DNA of 32,841 nt from a virus. A program made the translations under genes and the position numbers. The stretch is from positions 1 to 32,841 of the IMG/VR virus record IMGVR_UViG_3300042556_002188; one strand, written 5' to 3'. Of the stretch, positions 6,023 to 12,997 are shown piece by piece (positions within the stretch are counted from its first letter, which is position 1; the number at the start of each line of letters is the position of its first letter). Below the pieces are notes generated by a model, which made no database searches, had not been told where the DNA came from, and was given only the letters and a program-made list of their open reading frames with translations.

Positions 6023-7252
6023 GTGACCCCATTCGCGGCGCTCTACGAGCGCAAGTCGTCGGCGTGGCTCGGGCCGCTTGGCTCGCTGGTGGCGGACCTG
6101 GTCCGCGACAGCAGCCCTGCGGCCCCGTCGTCGGCCATGCGGATCGCAGCGGCCTATGCCTGCGTCCGCGTCATCGCGGAATCCGTTGCGTCCCTGCCGC
6201 TGCACGTCTACCGCCGCCGCGCCGATGGCGGCAAGGAACGGGCCGCCGATGCCCCGCTGTACAGCCTCCTGCACCACGCCCCCACGGGACGCCTGACCAG
6301 CTTCAGCTGGCGCGAGATGCTACAGACGCATCTGTGCCTGCGTGGCAACGCCTACGCCCTCATCTTCCGCGACCGCGACGGCAACGCGCGGGAGCTGTGG
6401 CCGCTGCACCCGGATCGAGTCGAGCCGAAGGAAAACGCCGACCTGTCCGTGACGTACTGGGTGCGGCTGCGCGATGACCAGGCGGCCAAGCCGTACCCGG
6501 CCCGCGACATCCTGCACATCGTCGGCCTGTCCGTCGATGGCCTGGTCGGCCGCAGCCCTGTGCAGGACGCGCGCTACGCCTTCGAGGTGGCCGACGCCAC
6601 GGCGCAGACGGCCAGCAGCCTGTATACGCGCGGCTTCCGGCATGGCGTGGTGCTGACCCACCCGAAGAACCTGAGCCAGCAGGGGCAGGACATCCTGGCC
6701 AGCAGCTTCGCGCGCCACTACGGGCCGGAGGGTGGCGAGTACCCGATTGTCCTCGAGGAAGACATCAAGGTCACGACGCTGACCATGACGCCCGACGATG
6801 CGCAGTTCTTGGAGACGCGCAAGTTTGCCCGATCCGAGATTGCCAGCCTGTTCCGGGTGCCGCCGCATCTGATCGGGGATCTCGAGCGCGCCACGTTCTC
6901 CAACATCGAGCAGCAGAGCATCGAGTTCGTCACGCACTGCATCCGCCCGTGGCTCGTGCGCTGGGAACAGGCGCTGACCCGTGCGCTGGTGCCGGACGGC
7001 TCCGACCTGTTCATCGAGTTCGCGATGGAGGGGCTGCTGCGCGGCGATAGCACGAGCCGCGCCACCTACTACCGCGAGATGTTCCAGCTCGGCGCACTCG
7101 ACACGAACGAGATCCGCGCGCTGGAGAACGCCAACGCGATCGACGGCGGCGATGTGCGGTATGTGCCGGGGAACCTGATGCGGCTCGGCTCCACGGGAGT
7201 GGCAGCCGGTGCGGGGGCCGCGCCTGCTGCGCCACAGGAGGCCGAGGCATGA
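6023..7252 (+). CDS. portal protein, HK97 family
   Basis: A 409-residue protein with a GTG start, usual length for HK97-type portals. Family hallmarks are AYACVRVIAESVASLPLHVY near residues 45-65, the segment FSWREMLQTHLCLRGNAYAL with LWPLHPDRVEP after it, VGRSPV, and the C-terminal RSEIASLFRVPPHLIGDLE with FSNIEQQSIEFV and IRPWLVRWEQAL. The portal forms the dodecameric ring at one capsid vertex through which DNA enters and to which the neck attaches. The Ala/Gly-rich tail is followed by an ATGA overlap with the protease gene. Confidence 0.95.
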   Translation: MTPFAALYERKSSAWLGPLGSLVADLVRDSSPAAPSSAMRIAAAYACVRVIAESVASLPLHVYRRRADGGKERAADAPLYSLLHHAPTGRLTSFSWREMLQTHLCLRGNAYALIFRDRDGNARELWPLHPDRVEPKENADLSVTYWVRLRDDQAAKPYPARDILHIVGLSVDGLVGRSPVQDARYAFEVADATAQTASSLYTRGFRHGVVLTHPKNLSQQGQDILASSFARHYGPEGGEYPIVLEEDIKVTTLTMTPDDAQFLETRKFARSEIASLFRVPPHLIGDLERATFSNIEQQSIEFVTHCIRPWLVRWEQALTRALVPDGSDLFIEFAMEGLLRGDSTSRATYYREMFQLGALDTNEIRALENANAIDGGDVRYVPGNLMRLGSTGVAAGAGAAPAAPQEAEA

Positions 7253-7899
7253 GCACGAAGCGGCTGGTGGTGTCACTGGACGCCAAGGGACTGGACGCGG
7301 ACGGCGAGGGCACGTTCGAGGGCTACGGCTCCGTGTTCCACGTCAAGGACAGCTATGGCGACGTGGTCATGCCGGGGGCCTTCACGCGCACGCTGGCCGA
7401 CGCGCAGAGCAAGGGCCGCCCGCCCGCGATGCTGTGGCAGCACGACTACGATCGGCCCATCGGCGTGTGGGAAGCGATGCGCGAAGACGGCCACGGCCTG
7501 GTAGTCAAGGGACGCATCGCCACGCAGACGCGCGACGGGCGCGATGCCTACGAGCTGCTGAAGCTGGGCGCGCTGACCGGGCTGAGCATCGGCTATCGCA
7601 CCAAGAAGTCGGTCTGGGACGAGCCGAGCAAGACGCGGCAGCTCACCGACGTGGACTTGTACGAGGTCAGCCCTGTCGTCTTCCCTGCCAATGACGCCGC
7701 GCGCGTCAGTGCGGTGAAGGGTGACGGGTTGCCGACCGTGCGGGAACTGGAGGACGCCCTGCGGGATGCCGGGCTGTCCAGAAAGCAAGCCAAGGCCATC
7801 CTGGCCGATGGCTGGAAGGCGCTGCGGGACGCCGCGCTCGATGACGAGGATGCCGTGGTGCAGACACTGCGCCAGGCCGCCAAGGAGCTGAGAGCATGA
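7249..7899 (+). CDS. HK97-family prohead protease
   Basis: A 216-residue protein of the U35/S78-like herpesvirus-assemblin fold. The sequence shows GTFEGYGSVFHVKDSYGDVV (residues 21-40), catalytic His in MLWQHDYDRPIG (His 65), catalytic Ser in LTGLSIGY (Ser 113) and the downstream acidic LYEVSPVVFPAN (Glu 139). It cleaves the N-terminal delta domain of the capsid protein, and itself, during head maturation. The C-terminal ~60 residues are helical and charged, as in scaffold-interacting tails. It is coupled by ATGA overlap to both the portal and the capsid gene. Confidence 0.93.
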   Translation: MSTKRLVVSLDAKGLDADGEGTFEGYGSVFHVKDSYGDVVMPGAFTRTLADAQSKGRPPAMLWQHDYDRPIGVWEAMREDGHGLVVKGRIATQTRDGRDAYELLKLGALTGLSIGYRTKKSVWDEPSKTRQLTDVDLYEVSPVVFPANDAARVSAVKGDGLPTVRELEDALRDAGLSRKQAKAILADGWKALRDAALDDEDAVVQTLRQAAKELRA

Positions 7900-9167
7900 G
7901 CGAAATCAATGCGGCGCTCGACGAACTGAAGCGCGCGAATTCGGAGTTCCAGCACACGCTGACGCGTCGTGTGGACGAACTCCAGACGCGGGGTGCCGTG
8001 CATCCCGAGACGGAAGCCAAGCTGGCCCGCATCGCCGAGTCGATGGACGGGCTGAAGGCCAAGGCCGACGCCGAAGAGGCGCAGCGCGTGGCCCTCAAGC
8101 GCATCGTGGACGAGCAGGACGCCCGTCTGCAGAAGCTGGCCGCGATGGGCGTGGACGGCAAGGGCGAGGGCCTGACGCCGGAGCAGCGCGAGCAGAAGGC
8201 CGCCTTCCTGAAGTTCGTCCGCAAGGGCGCGGACGTGCTCAACGGCGACGAGCAGAAGGCCATGTCGGTCGGCTCCGACCCCGATGGCGGCTACCTCGTG
8301 CCCGCCGACATGTCGGGCCGTGTCGTCTCGAAGATCTTCGACACGAGCGCCATCCGCACGATCGCGTCCGTCCAGAGCATCAGCACCGATGCGCTCGAGG
8401 GCCGTACCGACGTGGCCGAGGCCAACGCGGGCTGGGTCGCGGAGACGGGCAGCCGTGACGCCACGACCTCCCCGACGCTCGGCAAGTGGCGCATCCCGGT
8501 CCACGAGCTGTACGCGATGCCGGAAGCCACGCAGAAGCTGCTGGACGATGCCGGCGTCGATGTCGGCGCGTGGCTCGAGGGCAAGATCGCCAGCAAGTTC
8601 TCGCGGCTCGAAGAGACGGCGTTCATCGCGGGCGACGGCGCGGGCAAGCCCCGCGGCTTCACGACCTACACCACGGCGACCACCGTGGACGACTCGCGCG
8701 CGTGGGGCACGCTCCAGCACGTGGCGTCGGGTTCCTCGGGCAGCTTCGGCACCGACCCGAACGGCGTGAATAAGCTGCTCGACCTCATCGGCTCGCTGAA
8801 GCCGCACTTCCTGCCGGGCGCGCGGTTCGTCATGAGCCGCATCACGCAGACCAAGGTGCGCCAGCTCACCGACGCCTCGAGCGCGGGCAAGTTCGTGTTC
8901 GTGCCGTCGTTCCAGGCCGGCGTGCCGAACACGCTGCTGGGCTACCCGGTCATCATCGCCGACGACATGCCGGCGTTCTCGACGGCCAACGCGCTCGCGG
9001 TGGCGTTCGGGGACTTCGCCAGCGGCTACCAGATCGTGGACCGGCTCGGCATCCGCGTGCTGCGTGACCCGTACACGAACAAGCCCTACGTCCGCTTCTA
9101 TGCGGTCAAGCGGGTCGGCGGCGACGTGATCGACTTCGAGGCGATCAAGTTCCTGAAGATGGCCTAG
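7896..9167 (+). CDS. major capsid protein, HK97 fold
   Basis: A 423-residue protein. Residues 1-~80 are a charged coiled-coil delta domain acting as built-in scaffold; the mature shell domain probably begins around residues 100-130, near MSVGSDPDGGYLVPADMSGR. Typical HK97-fold signatures follow: VAEANAGWVAE, the P-loop/E-loop region, LYAMPEATQKLLDDAG, EETAFIAGDGAGKPRGF, and the C-terminal LLGYPVIIADDMP with VAFGDF and YVRFYAVKRVGGDV. Delta-domain removal by the upstream protease is inferred from family. It is the building block of the icosahedral head. Confidence 0.95.
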   Translation: MSEINAALDELKRANSEFQHTLTRRVDELQTRGAVHPETEAKLARIAESMDGLKAKADAEEAQRVALKRIVDEQDARLQKLAAMGVDGKGEGLTPEQREQKAAFLKFVRKGADVLNGDEQKAMSVGSDPDGGYLVPADMSGRVVSKIFDTSAIRTIASVQSISTDALEGRTDVAEANAGWVAETGSRDATTSPTLGKWRIPVHELYAMPEATQKLLDDAGVDVGAWLEGKIASKFSRLEETAFIAGDGAGKPRGFTTYTTATTVDDSRAWGTLQHVASGSSGSFGTDPNGVNKLLDLIGSLKPHFLPGARFVMSRITQTKVRQLTDASSAGKFVFVPSFQAGVPNTLLGYPVIIADDMPAFSTANALAVAFGDFASGYQIVDRLGIRVLRDPYTNKPYVRFYAVKRVGGDVIDFEAIKFLKMA

Positions 9168-9199
9168 TCGGCACAGGGACATCACAGGGAGAGACGCAC

Positions 9200-9619
9200 A
9201 TGCGAGACAACGTCAACAGCTTCAAGATCGTGAACGCCCTCGGCTACGCCGCGCGCACCGCCACCGTCAGTGGCGAGGTGATCGACGTGCAGGGCTACGA
9301 CAAGGCCACCATCGTCGTGCAGGTGGGCACCGTGACCACGGCCGATGCGACGAACAAGTTCGCCATCGACCTGTACCACGGCGACCTGGCCAGCGGCACC
9401 GACGCGACCACGGTGCCGGCCGCCCAGCGCATCGGCTCGGCGTTCGACATCGACGCCAGCGGCGACGCCGACAAGACAGGGGCCTTCGGGTACCTCGGCA
9501 ACAAGCGGTACATCCGCCTGCAGGCCACCGAGTCGGGCACGGCGTCGGTCGTGTTCGGCGCGACCGCGCTGCTCGGAGCCGGGGCGCAGCAGCCGTCGCA
9601 GGCTGCCGACCTGAACTAG
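9200..9619 (+). CDS. capsid-associated protein, probable head decoration
   Basis: A 139-residue, beta-rich, Thr/Ala/Asp-rich protein directly after the major capsid gene with a good ribosome binding site (AGGGAGAG). MRDNVNSFKIVNALGYAARTA opens the protein, and the core contains GYDKATIVVQVGTVTTAD and NKRYIRLQATE. This resembles small phage proteins annotated as head decoration or stabilising proteins. No catalytic motif is visible. Position and a predicted all-beta character support a virion role, but family identity is uncertain. Confidence 0.6.
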   Translation: MRDNVNSFKIVNALGYAARTATVSGEVIDVQGYDKATIVVQVGTVTTADATNKFAIDLYHGDLASGTDATTVPAAQRIGSAFDIDASGDADKTGAFGYLGNKRYIRLQATESGTASVVFGATALLGAGAQQPSQAADLN

Positions 9620-9623
9620 AGCC

Positions 9624-9806
9624 ATGCAGGTACTGATGCGCGAGCACAAGGCCGTGATGGACGCCGGGCGGGAGCGCACGTTCTCGCCGGGCGTCACCTA
9701 CGAGCTGCCTGACGGCTTGGCGCAGCAGTGGTGCGCGTCAGGGGCGGCCACGAGCGTGGCCGCTCCGGTGCGCGAGGTGAAGGCCCACAAGCGGGAGCGC
9801 GCGTGA
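9624..9806 (+). CDS. small hypothetical protein, head-neck region
   Basis: A 60-residue basic protein starting four bases after the decoration-like gene. It contains HKAVMDAGRERTFSPGVTYEL and LAQQWCASGAA, then a Lys/Arg-rich C-terminus (VKAHKRERA). Short proteins of this shape are common between capsid and connector genes of siphophages. Function is unknown. Its stop overlaps the GTG of the connector gene. Confidence 0.55.
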   Translation: MQVLMREHKAVMDAGRERTFSPGVTYELPDGLAQQWCASGAATSVAAPVREVKAHKRERA

Positions 9807-10423
9807 GCCTGGCGTCCGCAACGCGATCGGCGTGGCGCTACCGCAGCGGCGGGCCGGTGGTGGTGACGCCGCCGGCCGGCTGCGTGGTGTCGCTGCCGAT
9901 CTTGCGGGCGCATGTGGCGCAGCCGCTCAACGACGATGACGCCATGCTCGACGCGCTCGAGCTGGCGGCGCAGGCGTGGGTGGAAGCGTATCTGGGCCGG
10001 GCCGTGCTGCTGCAGACGCGTGAGGTCGCCTACGACGGCGATCCGGGGCGCGTGGTGTGGCTGCCAGAGCCGGTGACGGCCCTCACATCGGTCACGGTGT
10101 ATTCCGAGGCCGACGCCGCGACGGTCGTGGCCGGCACGGTATACGCGCTCGACACGGCCGGCGCGGCCCTGCCGCGGCTGGTGCTGCGGGATGGCCAGCT
10201 GTGGCCGGTGTCGCTGCGGGACCACAGCAGCCTGGTCGTGCGCTACACGGCCGGGTGGGCCACGGCCTATGCGGTGCCGCAGGCCATCAAGCAGGCGGTG
10301 CAGCTGCTGGTGGCGCACTGGTACGAGCAGCGCAGCGCGGGCGTGGCGGGCGGCATGGGGCCGGTGGCGTATGGCGTCGAAGCGTTACTGATGCCGTACC
10401 GGGTCCGCACGGGGGCGCGGTGA
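9803..10423 (+). CDS. head-tail connector (HK97 gp6-like adaptor)
   Basis: A 206-residue protein. The GTG at 9803 is chosen because it overlaps the upstream stop as GTGA. Family features include SLPILRAHVAQPLNDDDAML with ALELAAQAWVEAYLGRAVL, a beta-rich centre (REVAYDGDPGRVVWLPEPVTA), and the final helix AIKQAVQLLVAHWYEQR. This is the gp6/gp15-like adaptor ring that binds under the portal. Spacing to the head-closure gene is a one-base overlap. Confidence 0.8.
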   Translation: MSLASATRSAWRYRSGGPVVVTPPAGCVVSLPILRAHVAQPLNDDDAMLDALELAAQAWVEAYLGRAVLLQTREVAYDGDPGRVVWLPEPVTALTSVTVYSEADAATVVAGTVYALDTAGAALPRLVLRDGQLWPVSLRDHSSLVVRYTAGWATAYAVPQAIKQAVQLLVAHWYEQRSAGVAGGMGPVAYGVEALLMPYRVRTGAR

Positions 10424-10767
10424 TGCTGGGCCGCCTGCGTGACCGGGTGACGCTGTACACGCGGGCTGTGACCAACAGCGGCGGCGCGCTGGTGAACACG
10501 TTTACGGCAGTGCAGCCGACGCGGGTGCCGGCGGCCGTGGAGACACCGAGCAGCGCCCGCATGGAGCGGCAGTTCGGCAGCCAGGTGGCCCCGGTGGCCA
10601 GCCATCTGGTGACGCTGCGGGCATGGACCGCGGTCGATGTCGGGGACCGGCTCGTGTGGCACGACGGCAACACGGATCGCGCGCTTGAGATCACCGGCAA
10701 GGCGGCCACGGGTGGCCCGATGCGGCGCTGGCTGTCGCTGGCCTGCGAGGAACGGGATCTCGCATGA
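10423..10767 (+). CDS. head closure / head-tail joining protein
   Basis: A 114-residue protein beginning MLGRLRDRVTLYTRAVTNSG, which matches the start of the Phage_H_T_join family (SPP1 gp16/HK97 gp7-like stoppers). The central part ARMERQFGSQ and LVTLRAWTAVDVGDRLVW are typical of the beta-barrel that plugs the connector after packaging. Its length is normal. It is followed by an ATGA overlap with the gp10-like gene. Confidence 0.8.
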   Translation: MLGRLRDRVTLYTRAVTNSGGALVNTFTAVQPTRVPAAVETPSSARMERQFGSQVAPVASHLVTLRAWTAVDVGDRLVWHDGNTDRALEITGKAATGGPMRRWLSLACEERDLA

Positions 10768-11168
10768 GCGCGCGGGCTGGCGTGACGTGGACCGGGCTGG
10801 ACGAACTGGGGCGCGAGTTGCGGGCGCTGCCGGAGGTGCTGCAGCGCGAAGCCGATCGCATCACGCGCGAAGCGGCGCAGGCGCATCTAGCCGAGGTGCG
10901 GCAGGTGTTTCCCGAGAAGGACAAGACGGGCAATCTGCGGCGCGGCAATCGGCTCGAGGTGCGCGGCCCCATGAAGTACGTCGTGCGGAATGCGGCCCCG
11001 CACAGCCACCTCTATGAGGACGGCTACGACCACGTGTCGGGCCGGCGGGTGGCGGGGCATGACGTGTTCGTGCCGGCGGCGGCAGGGATTCGCGCGCGGA
11101 TGCTGGACCGGCTGCGCGGGCTGCTGACGGACGTGGCCACCCGCAGCGGGCGCATGAGGGCCGCATGA
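10764..11168 (+). CDS. HK97 gp10-like neck/tail completion protein
   Basis: A 134-residue protein of the HK97-gp10 type. GLDELGRELRALPEVLQREADRI is the N-terminal helix; the conserved centre has KTGNLRRGNRLEV, YVVRNAAPHSHLYEDGYDH and a C-terminal helix RARMLDRLRGLL. Members of this family join head and tail. Gene order connector, closure, gp10, tail terminator, tail tube matches HK97-like phages. It overlaps the next gene as ATGA. Confidence 0.8.
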   Translation: MSARAGVTWTGLDELGRELRALPEVLQREADRITREAAQAHLAEVRQVFPEKDKTGNLRRGNRLEVRGPMKYVVRNAAPHSHLYEDGYDHVSGRRVAGHDVFVPAAAGIRARMLDRLRGLLTDVATRSGRMRAA

Positions 11169-11581
11169 GGACGCTAAGCGCAGCACTGCATGCGCGCGTG
11201 ACGGGGGATGCGACGGTGGCCAGCCTGTGCCCTGGCGGCATGTGGCTCGACGTGGCCCCGCCCCCGGCGCAAGCGGCGCGGCCCGTGGTCGTGTTCAGCC
11301 TGCGCGGTGCGCCGACTGAGGGTGAGGCCATGCGCTGTGACGCCATCGTGCGGCGGTTCACGTATGGGCTGACCGTCGAGGGCACGCAGGATCAGGCCGC
11401 CGCGGTGCGGGATGCGGCGGCCCGCTTGGAGGATCTGCTACACCGCACGCCGTGGACGGCGACGGGGTGGCACATCGCACGGGTGGCGTTCACGGATGTG
11501 ACCGAGCGCGCTTACGTCGATGGGGACAGCCGGCTGTTCGCAGTGATCGGGCAGTTGGAGATCGTGGCCGAGCAGAGCTAG
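11165..11581 (+). CDS. tail terminator protein (DUF3168/gpU-like)
   Basis: A 138-residue protein in the tail-terminator slot between the gp10-like protein and tail tube. It shows an N-terminal helix (LSAALHARVTGD), VVFSLRG, RRFTYGLTVEGTQDQAAAVRD with AAARLEDLLHRT, and a final beta strand (DSRLFAVIGQLEIVAEQ). This matches the alpha/beta plan of DUF3168-type terminators that cap the tail tube and stop its growth. Confidence 0.75.
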   Translation: MRTLSAALHARVTGDATVASLCPGGMWLDVAPPPAQAARPVVVFSLRGAPTEGEAMRCDAIVRRFTYGLTVEGTQDQAAAVRDAAARLEDLLHRTPWTATGWHIARVAFTDVTERAYVDGDSRLFAVIGQLEIVAEQS

Positions 11582-11599
11582 GCCAAGGGAGAGCACACG

Positions 11600-12001
11600 A
11601 TGGCAAGAATCCAGGGCGACAACGGCGCGATCGAGATCAACACGACCGGCACCACCTACGAGGCGATCGCGTGCTTCCGGCAGTACACCATCAACGAGCC
11701 GCGCGCCTACAGCGATGCCACCTGCATGGGCGATACGAACCTCGTCTATGCCGAGGGCAAGCGCGACTTCAGCGGCTCGGGCGAGTTCATGGTGGACACG
11801 GCCGACCTCGACGTGCTGACCACCATCCGCAGCGGCGGCACCAAGACGCTGCGCGTGTACCTCGACAAGACGACGGCGACCACCACGTACTACCAGGGGT
11901 CGATGTTCATGTCGGGCGGCGTCACGGTGGCCCTCGGCCAGCCGGTGAGCGGCCAGGTCGAGATCCGCGCGGCCGGCAACATCAGCTTCACCACGCCGTA
12001 A
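11600..12001 (+). CDS. major tail tube protein
   Basis: A 133-residue beta-rich protein preceded by AGGGAGAG. The sequence starts MARIQGDNGAIEI and includes DATCMGDTNLVYAEGKRDFS, GSGEFMVDTADLDVL, GGTKTLRVYLD and the closing GQVEIRAAGNISFT. Such patterns are typical of short siphophage tail tube proteins that stack as hexamers. Position between terminator and tail chaperone supports it. It is shorter than lambda gpV but within the range of metagenomic siphophages. Confidence 0.78.
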   Translation: MARIQGDNGAIEINTTGTTYEAIACFRQYTINEPRAYSDATCMGDTNLVYAEGKRDFSGSGEFMVDTADLDVLTTIRSGGTKTLRVYLDKTTATTTYYQGSMFMSGGVTVALGQPVSGQVEIRAAGNISFTTP

Positions 12002-12004
12002 GCC

Positions 12005-12319
12005 GTGAGTAGCGGGATGCTCCTGCAGGGGCATGCGGTGTCAGGCATCGGCGGCGCGCTCTATGTCGCCGGTCGCCTGGCCGCAGGACTCGAAACGTGG
12101 CGGATGCAGGGCGACACCTGCACGTTCACGGTCCTGCCCGACACCGTAGACCCTATGTGGCAGTACGGCAAGGTGTCGCACTTGTCGCTCTTCTACTTCG
12201 GCAAGCACTGGGTCTACACCGTCCAGTCCGGGTTCATTGCCGATCGTCGTGTCGTGTTCCAGTGGCCGTCATGGGGGCGCTTCCCGTATGCGCCCGGTGC
12301 GCGGCTACCCATGCTCTGA
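12005..12319 (+). CDS. hypothetical protein in tail region
   Basis: A 104-residue protein with a GTG start three bases after the tail tube stop. It is rich in Gly, Tyr and Trp (GALYVAGRLAAGLETWRMQG, WQYGKVSHLSLFYFGKHWVY), suggesting a small beta domain. No family is recognised. The same slot in other phages may hold minor tail or tube-associated proteins. Confidence 0.5.
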   Translation: MSSGMLLQGHAVSGIGGALYVAGRLAAGLETWRMQGDTCTFTVLPDTVDPMWQYGKVSHLSLFYFGKHWVYTVQSGFIADRRVVFQWPSWGRFPYAPGARLPML

Positions 12320-12335
12320 AGGGAGCACCCTGCCC

Positions 12336-12929
12336 ATGTCCACGAGCCGCCCAGCCGCGTGGCCTGACATCGCCGCGACGACCGCGATCACGCTGCCGTC
12401 CGGGTACGTCATCCAGCTCCGTCAGGAGCTGGACACCGAAGCCTATTACACGCTGAACGACATCCTGCTCGAGATCGCGCAGATGGGATGGCGTGAAGCC
12501 CGCCCCGACGAGATCCCGGCCGACTGGACGCCGACGCCTGGGCAGCCGGTCTACCGGGTGCGCGAGTTCACGCGCGAGCACCGCGCGCACCTGCGTGAGC
12601 TGAATCGCGACGTGGTGCTGCTGTGGCTCGATGCGTGGGACATCCGCCCGCCGTTCGCGCCGGAGAGTGCCCCGCCGATGCCCGTGACGCGGGATGCGCT
12701 GAAGAACCTGCGCCGCGAGATCACGCAGGAGATCGATGACGCCGTGGGCCGGCATCAGCAGCCGCTGCTGGACGAGATTGCCGGGCTGTTCAAGGCAGGC
12801 CCACGGGGAAACGAGGAGGCCGCCCCGTCGACACCTGGCGCGATGTCGTCGTCGGGGTCGGCCTCCGCACGCACACGCCGCCGCACGCCGTCGCCCGGTG
12901 GCCCATCCGCTGGTTCGCTAGCACGCTGA
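12336..12929 (+). CDS. tail assembly chaperone, unshifted product (gpG-like)
   Basis: A 197-residue protein starting at ATG 12336 after AAGGGAG. The conserved part is residues ~15-155: ITLPSGYVIQLRQELDTEAY, ILLEIAQMGWREARPDEIP, REFTREHRAHLREL and RREITQEIDDAV. Residues after ~160 are low-complexity Ser/Pro/Arg and look like the tail of an unshifted frame. The gene lies directly before the tape measure gene, the standard position of lambda G and T. It carries a frameshift signal in the GPRGNEE region, described separately. Confidence 0.8.
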   Translation: MSTSRPAAWPDIAATTAITLPSGYVIQLRQELDTEAYYTLNDILLEIAQMGWREARPDEIPADWTPTPGQPVYRVREFTREHRAHLRELNRDVVLLWLDAWDIRPPFAPESAPPMPVTRDALKNLRREITQEIDDAVGRHQQPLLDEIAGLFKAGPRGNEEAAPSTPGAMSSSGSASARTRRRTPSPGGPSAGSLAR

Positions 12930-12994
12930 ACGCCATCCGCCGAGAAGACGCCGAGACCGAAGCCGCGACACAGACGCCCCTGAGATCCCGCTAA
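12336..12994 (+). CDS. tail assembly chaperone, -1 frameshift product (gpGT-like)
   Basis: A shift of -1 at G GGA AAC (12806-12812) joins the first 159 residues of the gpG-like protein to a 60-residue extension. The extension contains VDTWRDVVVGVGLRTHTPP, ARWPIRWFASTLNAIRRED and ends at TAA 12992-12994, three bases before the tape measure ATG. The -1 frame reads as a credible protein, unlike the Ser/Pro-rich unshifted end. In lambda, gpG and gpGT hold the tape measure protein during tail assembly. This product is predicted from sequence only. Confidence 0.75.
12806..12866 (+). promoter_or_regulatory. -1 ribosomal frameshift signal (slippery heptamer plus stem-loop)
   Basis: The heptamer GGGAAAC is placed as G GGA AAC in the chaperone frame, the X XXY YYZ form also used by lambda G/T (G GGA AAG). 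Bases 12815-12827 (GGAGGCCGCCCCG) can pair with 12853-12866 (CGGGGTCGGCCTCC), giving 13 pairs with one bulged base and a 25-base loop. The stem begins only two bases after the heptamer, closer than usual, so its base may be open when the ribosome pauses. Confidence 0.75.
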
Positions 12995-12997
12995 CCC

